A stretch of 64,000 nucleotides of DNA from Pycnococcus provasolii (taxonomy: Eukaryota; Chlorophyta; Pseudoscourfieldiophyceae; Pseudoscourfieldiales; Pycnococcaceae), in assembly GCA_938743325.2 (NCBI GenBank), contig OW568869.1, positions 124,001 to 188,000 of the forward strand, read 5' to 3'. The notes beneath the pieces were generated by a model that was not told where the DNA came from, made no database searches, and saw only the letters and a list, made by a program, of their open reading frames with translations. Positions within the stretch are counted from its first letter, which is position 1, and each line of letters begins with the position of its first letter. A program made the position numbers and the translations under genes. Positions 18,028 to 28,768 of this stretch are shown one piece after another.

Positions 18028-19536
18028 ATGGCCGTCATCAGAGCTGGCTCGCTCACGCCGTCCGCGTGCACGCGTCTTCGCAACAAGGCATTCGCACCCA
18101 ACGAGCCCCTGGTGGTCTCCGTCTCAGCGTGGACGCCCATCTCATCATCAAACACCAAGCATAAGGCGATCCTTACGGACGATACGAACACGCGTCTGCC
18201 ATGTGTCTTCAACGTACCCTTGCACAATGCGTCGAATAGTCAGCCGTCGATGGTCAAGCTGACGGCGTACTCGTGGAAGACGGTGAAAACGGCGGACCAG
18301 AGTGACAAGGAAATTCTCATCGTCGACAAGGCGGAAATCGTGCAGGTCTCGAGCAGTAGCACGATCGCGGATGAGGCTCTCGTGCGTGCGCTCGAGCCTT
18401 CGACTTTCACTAAAATACTCGCAGAAATCGTACAACACAAAAAGAAAGAGACGCCGTCCGCCCCGCCGCCGGCGAAGAAACAACGCACAGATGGTGGAGC
18501 CGCGTCCACGAGCGACGCAGACGTCGTCGTCACGGGCGTCGTCGACGCCGACGAGGCGGCGGCGGCTAAGAAGAAGGCGGCAGAAGCGCGCGGAGATGTC
18601 GTCGATCTAGTCATGACGGAGGACATGGAGAATCGAAGCCGAGAGGCGACGGAGAAGGCGTGCAACTATCTTCGGTACTGCGAACCGATGGTGCCTGGCG
18701 GTGGCGCCGACGAAACACACGGCCAACGTGCCATTGATGTGAACCAGCTCGACGCCATCTTGAAATATGTGGCACTTGCGCACATCAAGCTGCCGGAGGA
18801 CGTCGCGCACATCTTGAAATTAGCCGACAAACTTACGCCGGACGTGATGATTCCGGCGAGCGCCGTTCGCGAACTACTTCCTCCGCCTTCCGCCGCGACG
18901 ACAAGCGCCGTGGTCGTCAAGACGGAGGGCGACAAAAAACATGGAAAAGGTAAAGAAGGGAACGCAAAGGCGCCTGCAACTAGTGAAGCTCTGTGTCCTG
19001 CATACTACGACGACTCGTCGGGTGTTGGCGGCATGGATGCCTCTATGAGGGTCGCATTGCGCGCGATCGCTTGTCATTGTGCTCTTTCTCGTCCGCGAGT
19101 GGAAGCCGAGGGAAAGAAGCTGGCAAATAACGAAGGCGCAGGCGCAGGCGCAAGCGCGAACGCCAACGCTGATGTCAGCACGAACTTTGACACCGTCGTC
19201 TTGGCTAGCCACGGCAAAAATCTTTTCGCTTCCGTCATATGCGACCCCGCGATATACAACATAAAAGGTCCGAAGAACAAGATTCTCGTTCACTACTTCG
19301 GCGAGGAGAAGTATCCGTGGGGATTTCACGTAAAGTCGGAACTGACGCCGTGGGACGAAGAGAAGTATCTCTCGCAGCCCTGGTCGAAACATATGACGAA
19401 TGAAAGTGAAAGTGAAAGGCGGAAAGCAGCGCTCTTGTCGCTCAAAACGTTCCAAGACACGGGAAAAATACCACATTACGCGCTCATGGAGGCAATATGT
19501 GGTCTACAGTATAAACATGAGAAAACAAAGGATTAA
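18028..19536 (+). CDS. OB-fold plus PWWP-like nuclear protein
   Basis: The start is the first ATG in the frame (18028); the product has 502 residues. Residues about 20-110 (EPLVVSVSAWTPIS, HKAILTDDTNTRLPCVF, MVKLTAYSWK, LIVDKAEIVQVS) show the strand pattern of an RPA-like OB fold. A KKQRTDGG nuclear-localisation-like stretch and a charged linker follow. The C-terminal part (about 395-450) reads GKNLFASVICD...ILVHYFGEEKYPWGFHVKSELTPW in segments. This resembles the PWWP pattern, in which a beta-barrel reads methylated histone lysine (VxFFG..YAW....L.P). A chromatin or single-strand nucleic-acid binding role is inferred. Both domain calls rest on pattern recognition and need profile confirmation. 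Confidence 0.5.
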   Translation: MAVIRAGSLTPSACTRLRNKAFAPNEPLVVSVSAWTPISSSNTKHKAILTDDTNTRLPCVFNVPLHNASNSQPSMVKLTAYSWKTVKTADQSDKEILIVDKAEIVQVSSSSTIADEALVRALEPSTFTKILAEIVQHKKKETPSAPPPAKKQRTDGGAASTSDADVVVTGVVDADEAAAAKKKAAEARGDVVDLVMTEDMENRSREATEKACNYLRYCEPMVPGGGADETHGQRAIDVNQLDAILKYVALAHIKLPEDVAHILKLADKLTPDVMIPASAVRELLPPPSAATTSAVVVKTEGDKKHGKGKEGNAKAPATSEALCPAYYDDSSGVGGMDASMRVALRAIACHCALSRPRVEAEGKKLANNEGAGAGASANANADVSTNFDTVVLASHGKNLFASVICDPAIYNIKGPKNKILVHYFGEEKYPWGFHVKSELTPWDEEKYLSQPWSKHMTNESESERRKAALLSLKTFQDTGKIPHYALMEAICGLQYKHEKTKD

Positions 19537-19741
19537 CGTTCCAATTGCCATTTCAACTTTCCAATTGACTATGATGCGGCAAGAGGCTCAAAATGTCTCG
19601 TTAGGCACCTTGTTGGGAAGGTAATTTTGATTATTGAACGATTGTTGAGTGCTTAGAGTACCGGACACAAATTGTCCAATCAAAAATACATGTTGTAATA
19701 CAATACAGTAAATTTCTTTACACATCAAAATTACACCAAAT

Positions 19742-21816
19742 TCACTTGGCGTCGTACCAAGTGAGCGCTGCTTTCGCATCCACGCTCAGTACGACGCTCA
19801 ATGCCGGGTGGTCAGCCTCCACGAGCCCGTCGAACGGGCTCTCCATAAGCTGGCGCGTAAGCTCGAGCGCTTCCTCCGACGACGACTCAGGACCCTCCAG
19901 GATCATCTCGTCGTGCACCTGTAGAAGCAGCTTCCAGCCGAGGCGGCGCAGCTCCTCGCTTCTGTGGATGCGAATCATCGCGCACATCGCGACGTCCGCT
20001 GCTGAGCCTTGGATCGGCGAGTTGATCGCAGCACGGAGCGCGGCATTTTGTTTCGCGTCGTACACATGGCGTCCACCAAATCCGCCACTTGCACGACCAG
20101 CCGCATTGGGAAGGTTCCGCCGACGTCCGAGCATCGTTGCCACGTAGCCGCTCTGGATTGCCATACGCCTTTGCTTCTTCTGCCAAGCGAGTACCTCAGG
20201 CCTGTCGGCGTACCAGCGGTCCACCGTGTCCTTCGCATCCTCGAAGCTAACGCCAAAGTCCTTCGAAAGGCCGTATTCCGTCTTGCCGTAAGCAATGCTG
20301 AAGTTCAGAACCTTGGCTCTTCGTCGCTCGCTTGCATACACATCCTTGATGAGAGGCGGGCGCTCATCGTGGGGGATGGAGTCGTCGAGCTTGCTGTAGT
20401 CGAGCAGAACCTCGTGCTTCGACACCGCCTCCCTGATGTGGTTGTACATGCCCAACGCCGTGCGACTATGAAAGTCGCCACCCAACTCGAATGCGTGCAG
20501 CATGCTCTGGCACTGCGAGAGGTGAGCAAGCAGGCGAAGCTCAAGCTGACTGTAGTCAGCCACCACGAGCGCCTTGCCGTGCTCCGCACGGATCGCCTTT
20601 CGCACGCCGAACAGGTCCTTCTCCAGAGCCGGCAGGTTCTGCATATTCGGCCGCCTCGAACTCAGCCTGCCCGTCTCCGTGTTAAGGTTCAGGCTGCAGT
20701 GAATGCGCTCGTCGTGCGTCGGCTTCTGCAGAGGCTGGAGGAAGGTATCCACCTGTGTTTGGATGGCTGTCGCCTCGCACATTTTGTCAATGGCGTGGCA
20801 TGCGCGCGCACCCTCGCGGCCACCACCAAAGGCTGAAAACGCGTCTCCCAAGCCATTCGTCGCCGGCGACGATTCACCGGCGTCGAGCGCGTCAAGGTAC
20901 GCCTTTCCAGCACCCGGATTTCCCGCAAGCTTGCGCAGCATTGGGCCATTCACCTGCGGCTGCCCGCTCGGCGTGGTGCCATACACGGTCATCCGCTTGC
21001 CCGGCAGAAGTGCCGTGAGATCAAAGTCAAGGTACTCTTTCGGCTTCTTCGCGCCGGGTAGGATGATGTTCTCCGTGTTCTCCGCCTTGAACGTCCGGCT
21101 TTTCGGTACAATCTCCTTGCCTGTTTTGAGGTCCACGAGCCCCGCGTAGAAGAGCTGGCGCAGCTGGATGACGGAGCCGGGATTGATGTACTTTGCATTC
21201 TCCACGTATGTTGACGCCCAGTCGACGAACGTCTGATTGCAGTCAATCTCAGCCTGCTGAGCTGTCTCCTCGCCTTTCTTTAGCGCATCTCTGTCGACCC
21301 AAACACCGACGCTCTCCAGATCCGTCAGCAGCTCTCCAAACGGACGGAGGAAGTCGCAATAGACATTCCAGAGGGTGCGTCGGCTGCTGTCGTCTCGACC
21401 CTCCTCCGATGGGTACAGCGCCTTGTCCACCCTCGCACATACACTCCGAAGATTCCACCTCAGCGCGCGATATAGCATCCACGTCGCCTTGGCATCCGTG
21501 GCGGAGTATGCCACCCACAGGTCCTTCGTCTCCTCCGACGTCTGCAGCTCCTCCATCTCTGGCATCACCGAAGCCTTTCCCTCGGTGCCGTCCTTTTTCA
21601 CCTTCTTCTTGCTGAAAATATCCTTCATCGAACGTCTCTTCGCGAACGCCGCGCTGAGCAGTTCCCTTGCTCTCTCACGATCCTCGGCGCTCTCGTTTCC
21701 AATCCTTCCAACCACCTCCAAGTCCTTTTCAGCGTCGTAGTGGCTGAATATGTTTCTGTCCGTGCTCAAGCTCTCAAGGCTGTACGACGTACAAGCCGCC
21801 GACTCTTCACCATCCT

Positions 21817-21847
<31 letters not shown>

Positions 21848-24232
21848 CGCACGAGCATGCCGTGACGTATCGAACAGCCGTGCCATGTGCATGGTGTCCC
21901 CGTGAAAGCCCGCAAGCTTGACCGTTTTGCCATTCGCCAGCATGACATTTTCGAGCACGTGTCGATCAAATCCGTAGTTGTGCCAAACCTTCTGCGAGAC
22001 GTCGTCTTCCAAGTACTCTCGGAACACCTCCATGACATCGTTGGCTTTGTATAAATCTTGGTTCTCGACGATGCTTGGATACTTCGAGAAGGACGTCATT
22101 GTCGCCTGCTGCTCTTTGGTAAGAACGACGCCCGTGTCAATCCAGAGCGTGCGTCTTGCGTCAGAGGGCACATCTGATAGACGCGAGTACATCTTATTGT
22201 TGGCAAAGTCGACGAGCGGCCCAGCGTATACGCTAATGCAAATGACACGTCCATGTCCACATGGCGCATCCGCCTCGACGTCGATCGACTGCACCTCCGT
22301 ATCGATAGCGTGCGCGTGTTGTTCGTTTTCACGCGCATGCCTTTTCAGCAGCTCGACGGCATGACGCGCCGCGTCGATGTCACGCACGACGCGCGTATCT
22401 TGCAATGCAATCTTCGCCTCTTCTGGCAAGGCTTGTTCTGGCGGCTTGTGAAGGTATGGGTGCACGTCATTCGGCAGCAAACTGAGTGGTGCCGCTGCCG
22501 TCTCTCCCGAGAGGTTCGCCTGAGGCTCTCCAGCACCCATACCAACAAGGCTCCTCCGCACCGCAGCATCGCAGGTTCGCGTACTTGCTTCCACGTTAGA
22601 TCTCATTGCGTCGAGGTGGCTGAGATCTCCAGCCACGCCCTCTTCCGCACGCACGGCGGCTGCCGCCGCTGCGCTCACCTCGCGGGCTAGTGCATCGCGA
22701 AGAGCTGGCGGCGTCTGTCGTGCAAGCACGCGAGCGACGCGAACGGCGAGTCGAGCGGCGCGCGCCGCGAGATGCGTGGCATCGAGGTCCGCCGCCAAAG
22801 GATTGCGCTTGCGCTTCGTGCGACCGAGCTGTTCAAGCGCCTGCGCGTCGACACGTGCAACGGCAGGTGCGAAGTCGGCAACCAGAGCGGGTAAGCTGTA
22901 CGCAAGCTCCGCCGTGGCGTAGCGACCTTTTTCGACTCGCGCGGGATCCATCAGCCAAGCAAGCATCTGCGGGTCGGTGAATCGCTCGCGGCTTGCGTCC
23001 ACGCCCTTGAAAAGTTTCGACGGCAAGAAGTATCGTCGCCACACGGCGGGGCGATTCGCCGACACGCACGCACGCAGCACATTCTGCAGCCCGAAAACGA
23101 CCACGGTTGGTGCCTTGGGGTTGCACAGCAATCCATTTAGCCACGACGCGAAACGCTTCAGAGCCTGAGTTGATGAATCGCCATCGCCATCGCCAGCTGC
23201 AAATGGTATGCTCATTGCCAATGTGCCTTGCACGACACTTGAGTCAGAGGGATCGCTCGGCGGAGGCTCGACGTAGACGACGAGCGTGCTATCGTCGCTG
23301 ACTGCCAGCGCAATGGCAACGTTATTTGCACGAGAGGCTGCATGCAGGCGATTCACATCGTCTTCGGACTTGAGGGGGGTGACGCGTAGACGTGAAGCTG
23401 TCGTCTCCATCGCCGCTGCTGCTGCTGTGACATCTTTCGTTTTCTTTGCTGTGCTTCCATCTTTCGCACGTTCCGACGATGCGCCTTTCGCCTTTTTTGG
23501 TTGAGGCGCCGTTTCCGACGCCGCCCACGCGTTTGAGCGCTCGGCGCGTCGTTTGTCATGCTCGGTCGGTTCCGGCGGCGGTTGAACCGCGCCGATTGTG
23601 GTTGCACCAAGCACGAGCGTCGTCTGTCTCTGTGTGGTTGTCTTCTTTTTCGGCTGTTTCTGCTTGTTTGTGACTTCGTTTTCCAAGCCGTCACCGGCGC
23701 TTATTTCTGCGAGCGGTCCTCCTCCTCTCCTGGAGTCGTCGTCGTTCGGGACGGCACGCCAGCGCGCTTGCACCATATCTTCACCACCCTCCCCAGGTTT
23801 CGGTATATCATTTCTGGTGGTGTGCGTCGGTGGCGTTGGCTTCTGCTGCTGCTGCAGCTGCTGGTGATTTGTTTGCGTTGTTTGCTGTAGTTTGGGCACC
23901 ATCATCGCGTGCCATCGTGCTTCTCCCCACATCACCGTGTCTGAACGTTGTGGTGCACCCCAGGGCGTTGGCGCGTTCGTCGTCGTCCGTCTTGCGTCGT
24001 CGTTATGAATTTGCGTGGGTTGTTGTGTTGAAGTCACAGCATGAGCACGATTATTCGCCCCTGACGAGGGTGGTGCAGTTCTCGCTGCTTGTTGTGCGTA
24101 CTCAGAGTGCGAATACCGAAATCCTACTCCTAAATCCTGAAAAGAGGTACATGTCAGTTCTTCAAGACGAGGTGGACGTACGACAGGCGTAAGAATCACG
24201 CCAACATTATCATTGTGAGTGCCAGTAAACAT
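19742..24232 (-). CDS. POP: Plant/protist organellar DNA polymerase (family A, POP)
   Basis: A 1,496-residue family A polymerase. The proofreading exonuclease shows Exo I IDTEVQSIDV (about 641), Exo II WHNYGFDRHVLEN and Exo III YSATDAKATW (about 900). The sequence around Exo I followed by GHGRVICISVYAG is the hallmark of plant/protist organellar polymerases rather than Pol theta or nu. Polymerase motif A VADYSQLELRLLAHLS (about 1220), motif B RRAKVLNFSIAYGKTEYGL (about 1305) and motif C LLQVHDEMI (about 1436) are intact. The enzyme replicates plastid and mitochondrial DNA. An unusually long (about 600 residue) Gln/Lys-rich N-terminal region precedes the exonuclease. The exact start is uncertain: an initiator at 24232 is in frame, but a small 5' intron or a later ATG is possible. 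TTACA signals at 19718-19722 and 19731-19735 follow the stop. Confidence 0.9.
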
Positions 24233-24410
24233 AGTCTACTGTACACTGGGCATGCGTCGACGTTTGTTGTTTGTTTGGGAATGAAAGGAAAGCCTGCTTT
24301 GCCAGGTCTGTCGTGGTCTGTCGGATTTGTCCTTCGAGTTCGAGTTAGGTGTTCGAGTTCGAGTGGGAAATTCGAGTGGGAGTTTGGGGGTTTCCAGGGC
24401 GCGGGAAACG

Positions 24411-24432
24411 TTAGGGTTTCTTCGTAACCCTG
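24411..24432. promoter_or_regulatory. Telo-box-like TTAGGGTTT / AACCCTG pair
   Basis: GTTAGGGTTTCTTCGTAACCCTG lies in the 259-bp divergent spacer between the organellar polymerase (minus) and the PhyH-type gene (plus), about 60-80 bases before the ATG at 24492. The same spacer has a TTCGAG-rich repeat at about 24336-24377. Confidence 0.5.
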
Positions 24433-24491
24433 TTTTGCCCCGGGGGTGTTCTCCGCCACGAACTTCGGATACGGCACTCTTGATCCGGCGG

Positions 24492-25550
24492 ATGAACGTG
24501 GCGCTGCGCACTGTCGTGCGACGCTTGGGTGTCGTCTCACAGTCTCAGGGTAGTCGTCACGCTGCGCCTTTGCACTCCCGCTCCTCGGTTCGTGCCTTTG
24601 CGTCTTCTTCTTCTTCTTTTGGCATGACTCCGCTTGATAAGTTCCTGTTCGACACGAACGGATACGTCGTGCTCCCTCAAGTCTTCACAAAAGACGAAAT
24701 CAACAGCGCGAACGCCGCGATCCAAGCGAATTCGAATAAGATGCTCGAGAGAATCGGTGGACTACGTAACACGGAGGACGATACGCCGCTCGTGGGTGAC
24801 GGCACAACGGGAAGGCAGGACCTCTCAGGCTTCCTCGGTTGGCCGGAAGGACAGCGCGACGTGTTCCGCCGCGTGCTCGACCACCCCCGGCTCGTGCCAT
24901 ACGTCACAGAGCTCCTCGGAATGGGGTACCGTCTCGACCACATGCCTCTCATCCTCATACAAAGGCCAGGCTCGGAAGGGTTTCAGTTCCATGGTGGGCC
25001 GCTCGATGGCGACGGACGACCGAACCAGTACCTCAGCTACAAGTGCCACAATGGCACGATGCAGCTTAGCCTGCTCGCGGTGGCGGTGCAGCTCACGGAT
25101 GTCAACGAAGGCGAGGGTGGATTCTGCATAATCAAAGGATCGCACAAGAGCAACTTCCCGTGTCCCAAGTCGGTCGTGAACTACGAGGAGGCGAAGGAGC
25201 ATGCCTATCAGCCCGTGACACGTGCGGGCGACGTTGTCCTCTTCAGTGAAGCGACGATCCACGGAACGTTGCCTTGGTCAGGCAAATCTGACCGACGTCT
25301 CGCCCTCTTCCGATTCTCGCCGGCGAACTACGCCTACGGACGTGGATACACAGGAGGCTGGCCCGATTCATGGCTCGATGGCATGACGGACACACAGCGC
25401 CTGATCATGGAGCCGCCATACAACCACCGCCTCGATCGCAAGTCGCTCAAGATGAGCGAAGACGGGAAGGCTGTGAGCGTGGAGACAGGATCTCGCGCAG
25501 ACTTCAAGAAGGAGTTTGACGAGGCTGTGTTTGGTCGCACGTACTTTTAA
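24492..25550 (+). CDS. Phytanoyl-CoA dioxygenase-like (PhyH) oxygenase, organelle-targeted
   Basis: The start is the first ATG (24492), giving 352 residues. The N-terminus is rich in Arg/Ser and free of acidic residues, consistent with a mitochondrial or plastid presequence. Residues about 45-330 form a PhyH-type jelly roll: FLFDTNGYVVLPQVFTKDEI, LIQRPGSEGFQFHGGP, TDVNEGEGGFCIIKGSHK and the distal histidine in EATIHGTLPW (His257), with RRLALFRFSP supplying a 2-oxoglutarate-binding Arg candidate. Non-haem Fe(II)/2-oxoglutarate oxygenases normally use His-X-Asp; here the proximal motif is His167-Gly-Gly, with no Asp. It could be halogenase-like, use another carboxylate, or be a known planktonic PhyH subfamily variant. 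The 3' end faces the GGCT-like gene across 50 bp containing a TA repeat. Confidence 0.8.
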   Translation: MNVALRTVVRRLGVVSQSQGSRHAAPLHSRSSVRAFASSSSSFGMTPLDKFLFDTNGYVVLPQVFTKDEINSANAAIQANSNKMLERIGGLRNTEDDTPLVGDGTTGRQDLSGFLGWPEGQRDVFRRVLDHPRLVPYVTELLGMGYRLDHMPLILIQRPGSEGFQFHGGPLDGDGRPNQYLSYKCHNGTMQLSLLAVAVQLTDVNEGEGGFCIIKGSHKSNFPCPKSVVNYEEAKEHAYQPVTRAGDVVLFSEATIHGTLPWSGKSDRRLALFRFSPANYAYGRGYTGGWPDSWLDGMTDTQRLIMEPPYNHRLDRKSLKMSEDGKAVSVETGSRADFKKEFDEAVFGRTYF

Positions 25551-25600
25551 GTTTTTTGTTTTGTTTTTGAAGCTTATATATATATATCCAGGTACTACTC

Positions 25601-26656
25601 TCACCCGCCGTAGCGCTCGGCGAGCTCCTCCGGCGGCTGCTCGAAGAGTATCGTCGGATTCCTTGATAGATAGATCCTCAGTTTCGTCGTGCGGTCGGCC
25701 AGATACGTGTCGTCGAGAAAGCTGTCCTTCGCCGCGTTTCCAATTTTCTGGCTCGCGAGCACGCAGTGGCGCAGGTACGTCCGGCATGGCAGTATGAATT
25801 CCTCGCTGCCAATAACGGGATCGTCCCAGATCGTTGTGACGCCGTGTCGTCCATACCTCCTCTCAAACTCCGACGCGTCTCCACGGCAGCGCACACTCTT
25901 GTACTCCTCGTCGCTGTATCGCGTGCACAGCACAGCCATTCCAGGTGTTGGCCTTGAAATTCCGCCAACACCAAAGAGCGTTCCCATGAGCGTGCCTTGT
26001 CCCTTTAGCGGCATGTACGGCACGCCGTTGAACCGAAACTCGTGCTCTCTTTCGACGAATGCCGCAACCGCCTCCTCACTCCACGGCACGTCGAAGCAGG
26101 TTACAGTGAGCGTCGACTCCGGGTCGCCTGTCGGTTCGCAGCTGAGGCTGCTTTCCTCTCGCGTCTCCCTGTTAGCGATTCCTCGTTCGTAGAAGATGGG
26201 TGCTCGGTGCGCGAACACGCGCCTATATCCTCTGATTTGCGCGACGGCAAAGTTCTCGAGGTCTGGGAACGTCGTTCGAGCGGACTTCTCGCTCAGCAGC
26301 GATCCGAATCCCGCGACAGTGAACATGGGTCGTCCAGAAGTTTCTGATGTGAATGCGATTTCCCTGAATTGGTTTGCCGGGTCGAGTTCTCCGTACGGCG
26401 GGAACTGGTATGGTACTCCATACGGCTGCGACTGATCCCCTGAGCTTGAAGCGCAGCATGTACGACGCTTACTAAGACCTCCTCCACCCCTCAAACTCTG
26501 AAATTCTGAAGACGGCAAAGTCCATCGGGCCTTATTATTGTTATGAGCTCTTCTCACGCTTCTCACGTACGGTAAAGGTCGACGAGTCAGAACTCGACCA
26601 GAAAGAGAGAGAGCCTGAGGAGAGAGACCAGAGAGAGAGACATGTGACGTGATCAT
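25601..26656 (-). CDS. GGCT-fold (gamma-glutamylcyclotransferase-like) protein, organelle-targeted
   Basis: The start is the ATG at 26654-26656 (MITSHVS...); upstream codons are non-ATG. The 351 residues begin with a Ser/Arg-rich presequence, probably plastid or mitochondrial. From about residue 105 the sequence FTVAGFGSLLSEKSARTTFP fits the YGSLL nucleotide-pocket-like motif of the GGCT/AIG2/ChaC fold, followed by IRGYRRVFAHRA. A second conserved block is EREHEFRFNGVPYMPL, containing a candidate catalytic Glu. The C-terminal 100 residues are helical and characteristic of uncharacterised algal and plant homologues. A gamma-glutamyl peptide turnover role is inferred from the fold only. Confidence 0.65.
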   Translation of the reverse strand: MITSHVSLSGLSPQALSLSGRVLTRRPLPYVRSVRRAHNNNKARWTLPSSEFQSLRGGGGLSKRRTCCASSSGDQSQPYGVPYQFPPYGELDPANQFREIAFTSETSGRPMFTVAGFGSLLSEKSARTTFPDLENFAVAQIRGYRRVFAHRAPIFYERGIANRETREESSLSCEPTGDPESTLTVTCFDVPWSEEAVAAFVEREHEFRFNGVPYMPLKGQGTLMGTLFGVGGISRPTPGMAVLCTRYSDEEYKSVRCRGDASEFERRYGRHGVTTIWDDPVIGSEEFILPCRTYLRHCVLASQKIGNAAKDSFLDDTYLADRTTKLRIYLSRNPTILFEQPPEELAERYGG

Positions 26657-27248
26657 GACGGACAACAACAAGGAGCATGCAACAACAACAACAACAACAA
26701 CAACTGCTGTTCACACACACACACCGCAATGAAACACAAATTGGCCCGTCATCAGCCCGTGTTGTCGGAACGAGCGAAAAAAACAATGAAGAAAATAATA
26801 TCTCAAACAAATTGTGGGGAAACCAACCCCCAAACAAACGCAACCCCCAAACAAACGCAACCCCCAAACCAACCCACCTAACCAACCCCCAAACAAACGC
26901 AACCCCCAAACAAACGCAACCCCCAAACAAACCCCCAAACAAACGCAACCCCCAAACAAACGCAACCCCCAAACCATGCAAGTTCCTTGGACTGTCCTTA
27001 AGGGGACCTTGGGACATCCAGTCACAGAAGTCTCTCTCTTCTCTTCTCTGGAAGAAAAAAGACAAAGAAGTCGCCTTGACGAGACTTAAGGTTACCTATA
27101 GGTGTCTTTCCGAAACTTCATGTCTGAGTGGTGCAAGTGGGATGTCGACGTACCTATATCTTCAACATGTTTATGTAAGGCACTTAAGGGCGATTTAAGG
27201 GGAGGAGCATGGCCTGTATCTCTGCCTTTATCATCACTCTGGAGGATC
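26657..27248. other. Divergent spacer with CAA microsatellite and C-rich minisatellite
   Basis: No gene was recognised before the GT29 start. It contains a (CAA)n run (about 26680-26703), a C-rich tandem repeat at 26826-26976, and short ATG-containing frames that look incidental. Confidence 0.5.
26826..26976. repeat. C-rich minisatellite, about 17-bp unit
   Basis: About eight head-to-tail copies of a CCCCCAAACAAACGCAA-like unit, some shortened, lie in the divergent promoter region. The CCCCCAAAC strand asymmetry means the other strand is G-rich and could form G-quadruplexes. Confidence 0.85.
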
Positions 27249-28523
27249 ATGGACTCCCATTCTGAGAGAGGAGGAGGTTCCTTGCTTGTATGTCATACAA
27301 GCGATTTTACTAGCGACTCCTTCCGAGGATGGTTTCATCATACCTGTAGAAGTTTTCGCACAGGCTTAGCAGCCTTCTTGGCAATCCTGCTTGCACTCGT
27401 CATCGTCGCGTCAGAGGCGGGACTATTCACGGCGTACTCGACGACCAAAGAAGCGGCGGCGGCGGCGACGATGGCAGCGACGACGACGACGAAGTACCAC
27501 GCCAAGAAGGTTATGCGCGTGACGAAAAACAATAACAACGCGTTAACGATGCAGGTATCACCAACGCCGTATCCGCGCTGGTGCGGTGGACAACCTCTCA
27601 CCATGCTGCCCTTCAAGGACAAAAGTCTGGCGGCTGATCTGTGGCACGACGAGGCAAAGGGTTTCAACAAAACGAAGAAATCTGTTCCCACCGTCACCAA
27701 CGCCAGACCCGCAACGAGTGGTGCGGCGGCTCTGAAAAAGTGCATCGACCAACCAGAACACTGTGGGGCACAAGCACGTGACGCGGCGAGAGCTATGGCT
27801 AGCATCAAGCGCTTCGTCAACCTCAAGACGCTCAACTTAGGACCGGTGAAGAGCTCTTCCAAAACGACGTCGTCGTGTGCTGTCGTCGGCAACGCCGGTC
27901 ACATCATAAAGGGAGTTGCGCCGTATGGCAAATTTATAGACGCACACGATGAAGTGATTCGCTTCAACACCGCCGGTACCCTAAATAAATGGGTTGGAAT
28001 GAAGACGACCGTACGTTTCCTGAATAAGGCAAAGGCTCAGGCGGTCTGCACGACACCCTCACGCCTTCCAGAATTCGCAAAGTCGCGGCGCAAGTCAATG
28101 AAAATGCTCGTGTGCTGGCACAAAGACAACAGGAGGGCAATGGCTGCGTGCCTGAAGCAAAAAATGGATTTGCATGCCATCGCTCTATCCGCGCCGTACC
28201 ATGCCACACTCCTGAGCGTGTATCGCAGTTTCGGTGCGGACCTCGCGAAGCTTGGCTTTCGAGGTTCGCATTCAAGTTCAAGTGCTGCAAGACGACACGA
28301 ACTTACGAGTGGAATGCAGGCGATTCTCACGTTCGCGCGCATGTTCACTCACGTTGACGTGTACGGGATGACGAGTTGGGAGAAGTCGCTAAGAGGGCCC
28401 GATCAGTACAGCGGACGAAGTGACAAGCGCTCCACGGGACGACGCGTCCATGATTGGAAGCTTGAGTCTGGAATTACGAGGCTGCTGCACGCCGCAGGTA
28501 TCGTCACGGTGTGCAGTGCATGA
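27249..28523 (+). CDS. Sialyltransferase-like glycosyltransferase (GT29)
   Basis: The start is set at 27249, giving a short cytoplasmic tail and one membrane span (LAAFLAILLALVIVASEAGLF, about 38-58), the usual type II Golgi topology. An ATG at 27120 is also in frame. The luminal domain carries the sialylmotif L pattern CAVVGNAG..., YGKFIDAHDEVIRFN and GMKTTVRF (about 210-255). Motif S-like TSGMQAILTFARMFTHVDVYGM is near 355. A motif VS-like VHDWKLESG with the catalytic-type His is near 400. GT29 enzymes transfer sialic acid or related acids (such as Kdn or Kdo) to glycans; green algal members have unknown donors. Several TGTAA motifs follow the stop (28540-28560). Confidence 0.8.
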   Translation: MDSHSERGGGSLLVCHTSDFTSDSFRGWFHHTCRSFRTGLAAFLAILLALVIVASEAGLFTAYSTTKEAAAAATMAATTTTKYHAKKVMRVTKNNNNALTMQVSPTPYPRWCGGQPLTMLPFKDKSLAADLWHDEAKGFNKTKKSVPTVTNARPATSGAAALKKCIDQPEHCGAQARDAARAMASIKRFVNLKTLNLGPVKSSSKTTSSCAVVGNAGHIIKGVAPYGKFIDAHDEVIRFNTAGTLNKWVGMKTTVRFLNKAKAQAVCTTPSRLPEFAKSRRKSMKMLVCWHKDNRRAMAACLKQKMDLHAIALSAPYHATLLSVYRSFGADLAKLGFRGSHSSSSAARRHELTSGMQAILTFARMFTHVDVYGMTSWEKSLRGPDQYSGRSDKRSTGRRVHDWKLESGITRLLHAAGIVTVCSA

Positions 28524-28768
28524 ATCAATGTATATGACTTGTAATGTGTAATGTGTGTAACTTGTACCTTAAAATGTAATGTGGCATGACTTGTTGGTCA
28601 CTCGCGAAGGAAATGTGCACGTGGGGTGTCGTCGGAAAGCCCACGAGGTGAGGAGTCCGCCGGGGCCAACGGCAGTCTCAGGAGAGACCCAGGGAGCGAG
28701 AGATCACAAGGTGATGGGGGGCCACTTCTACAACGGGAAAATCTGGTCGGAAACTCGTTTACATACTC

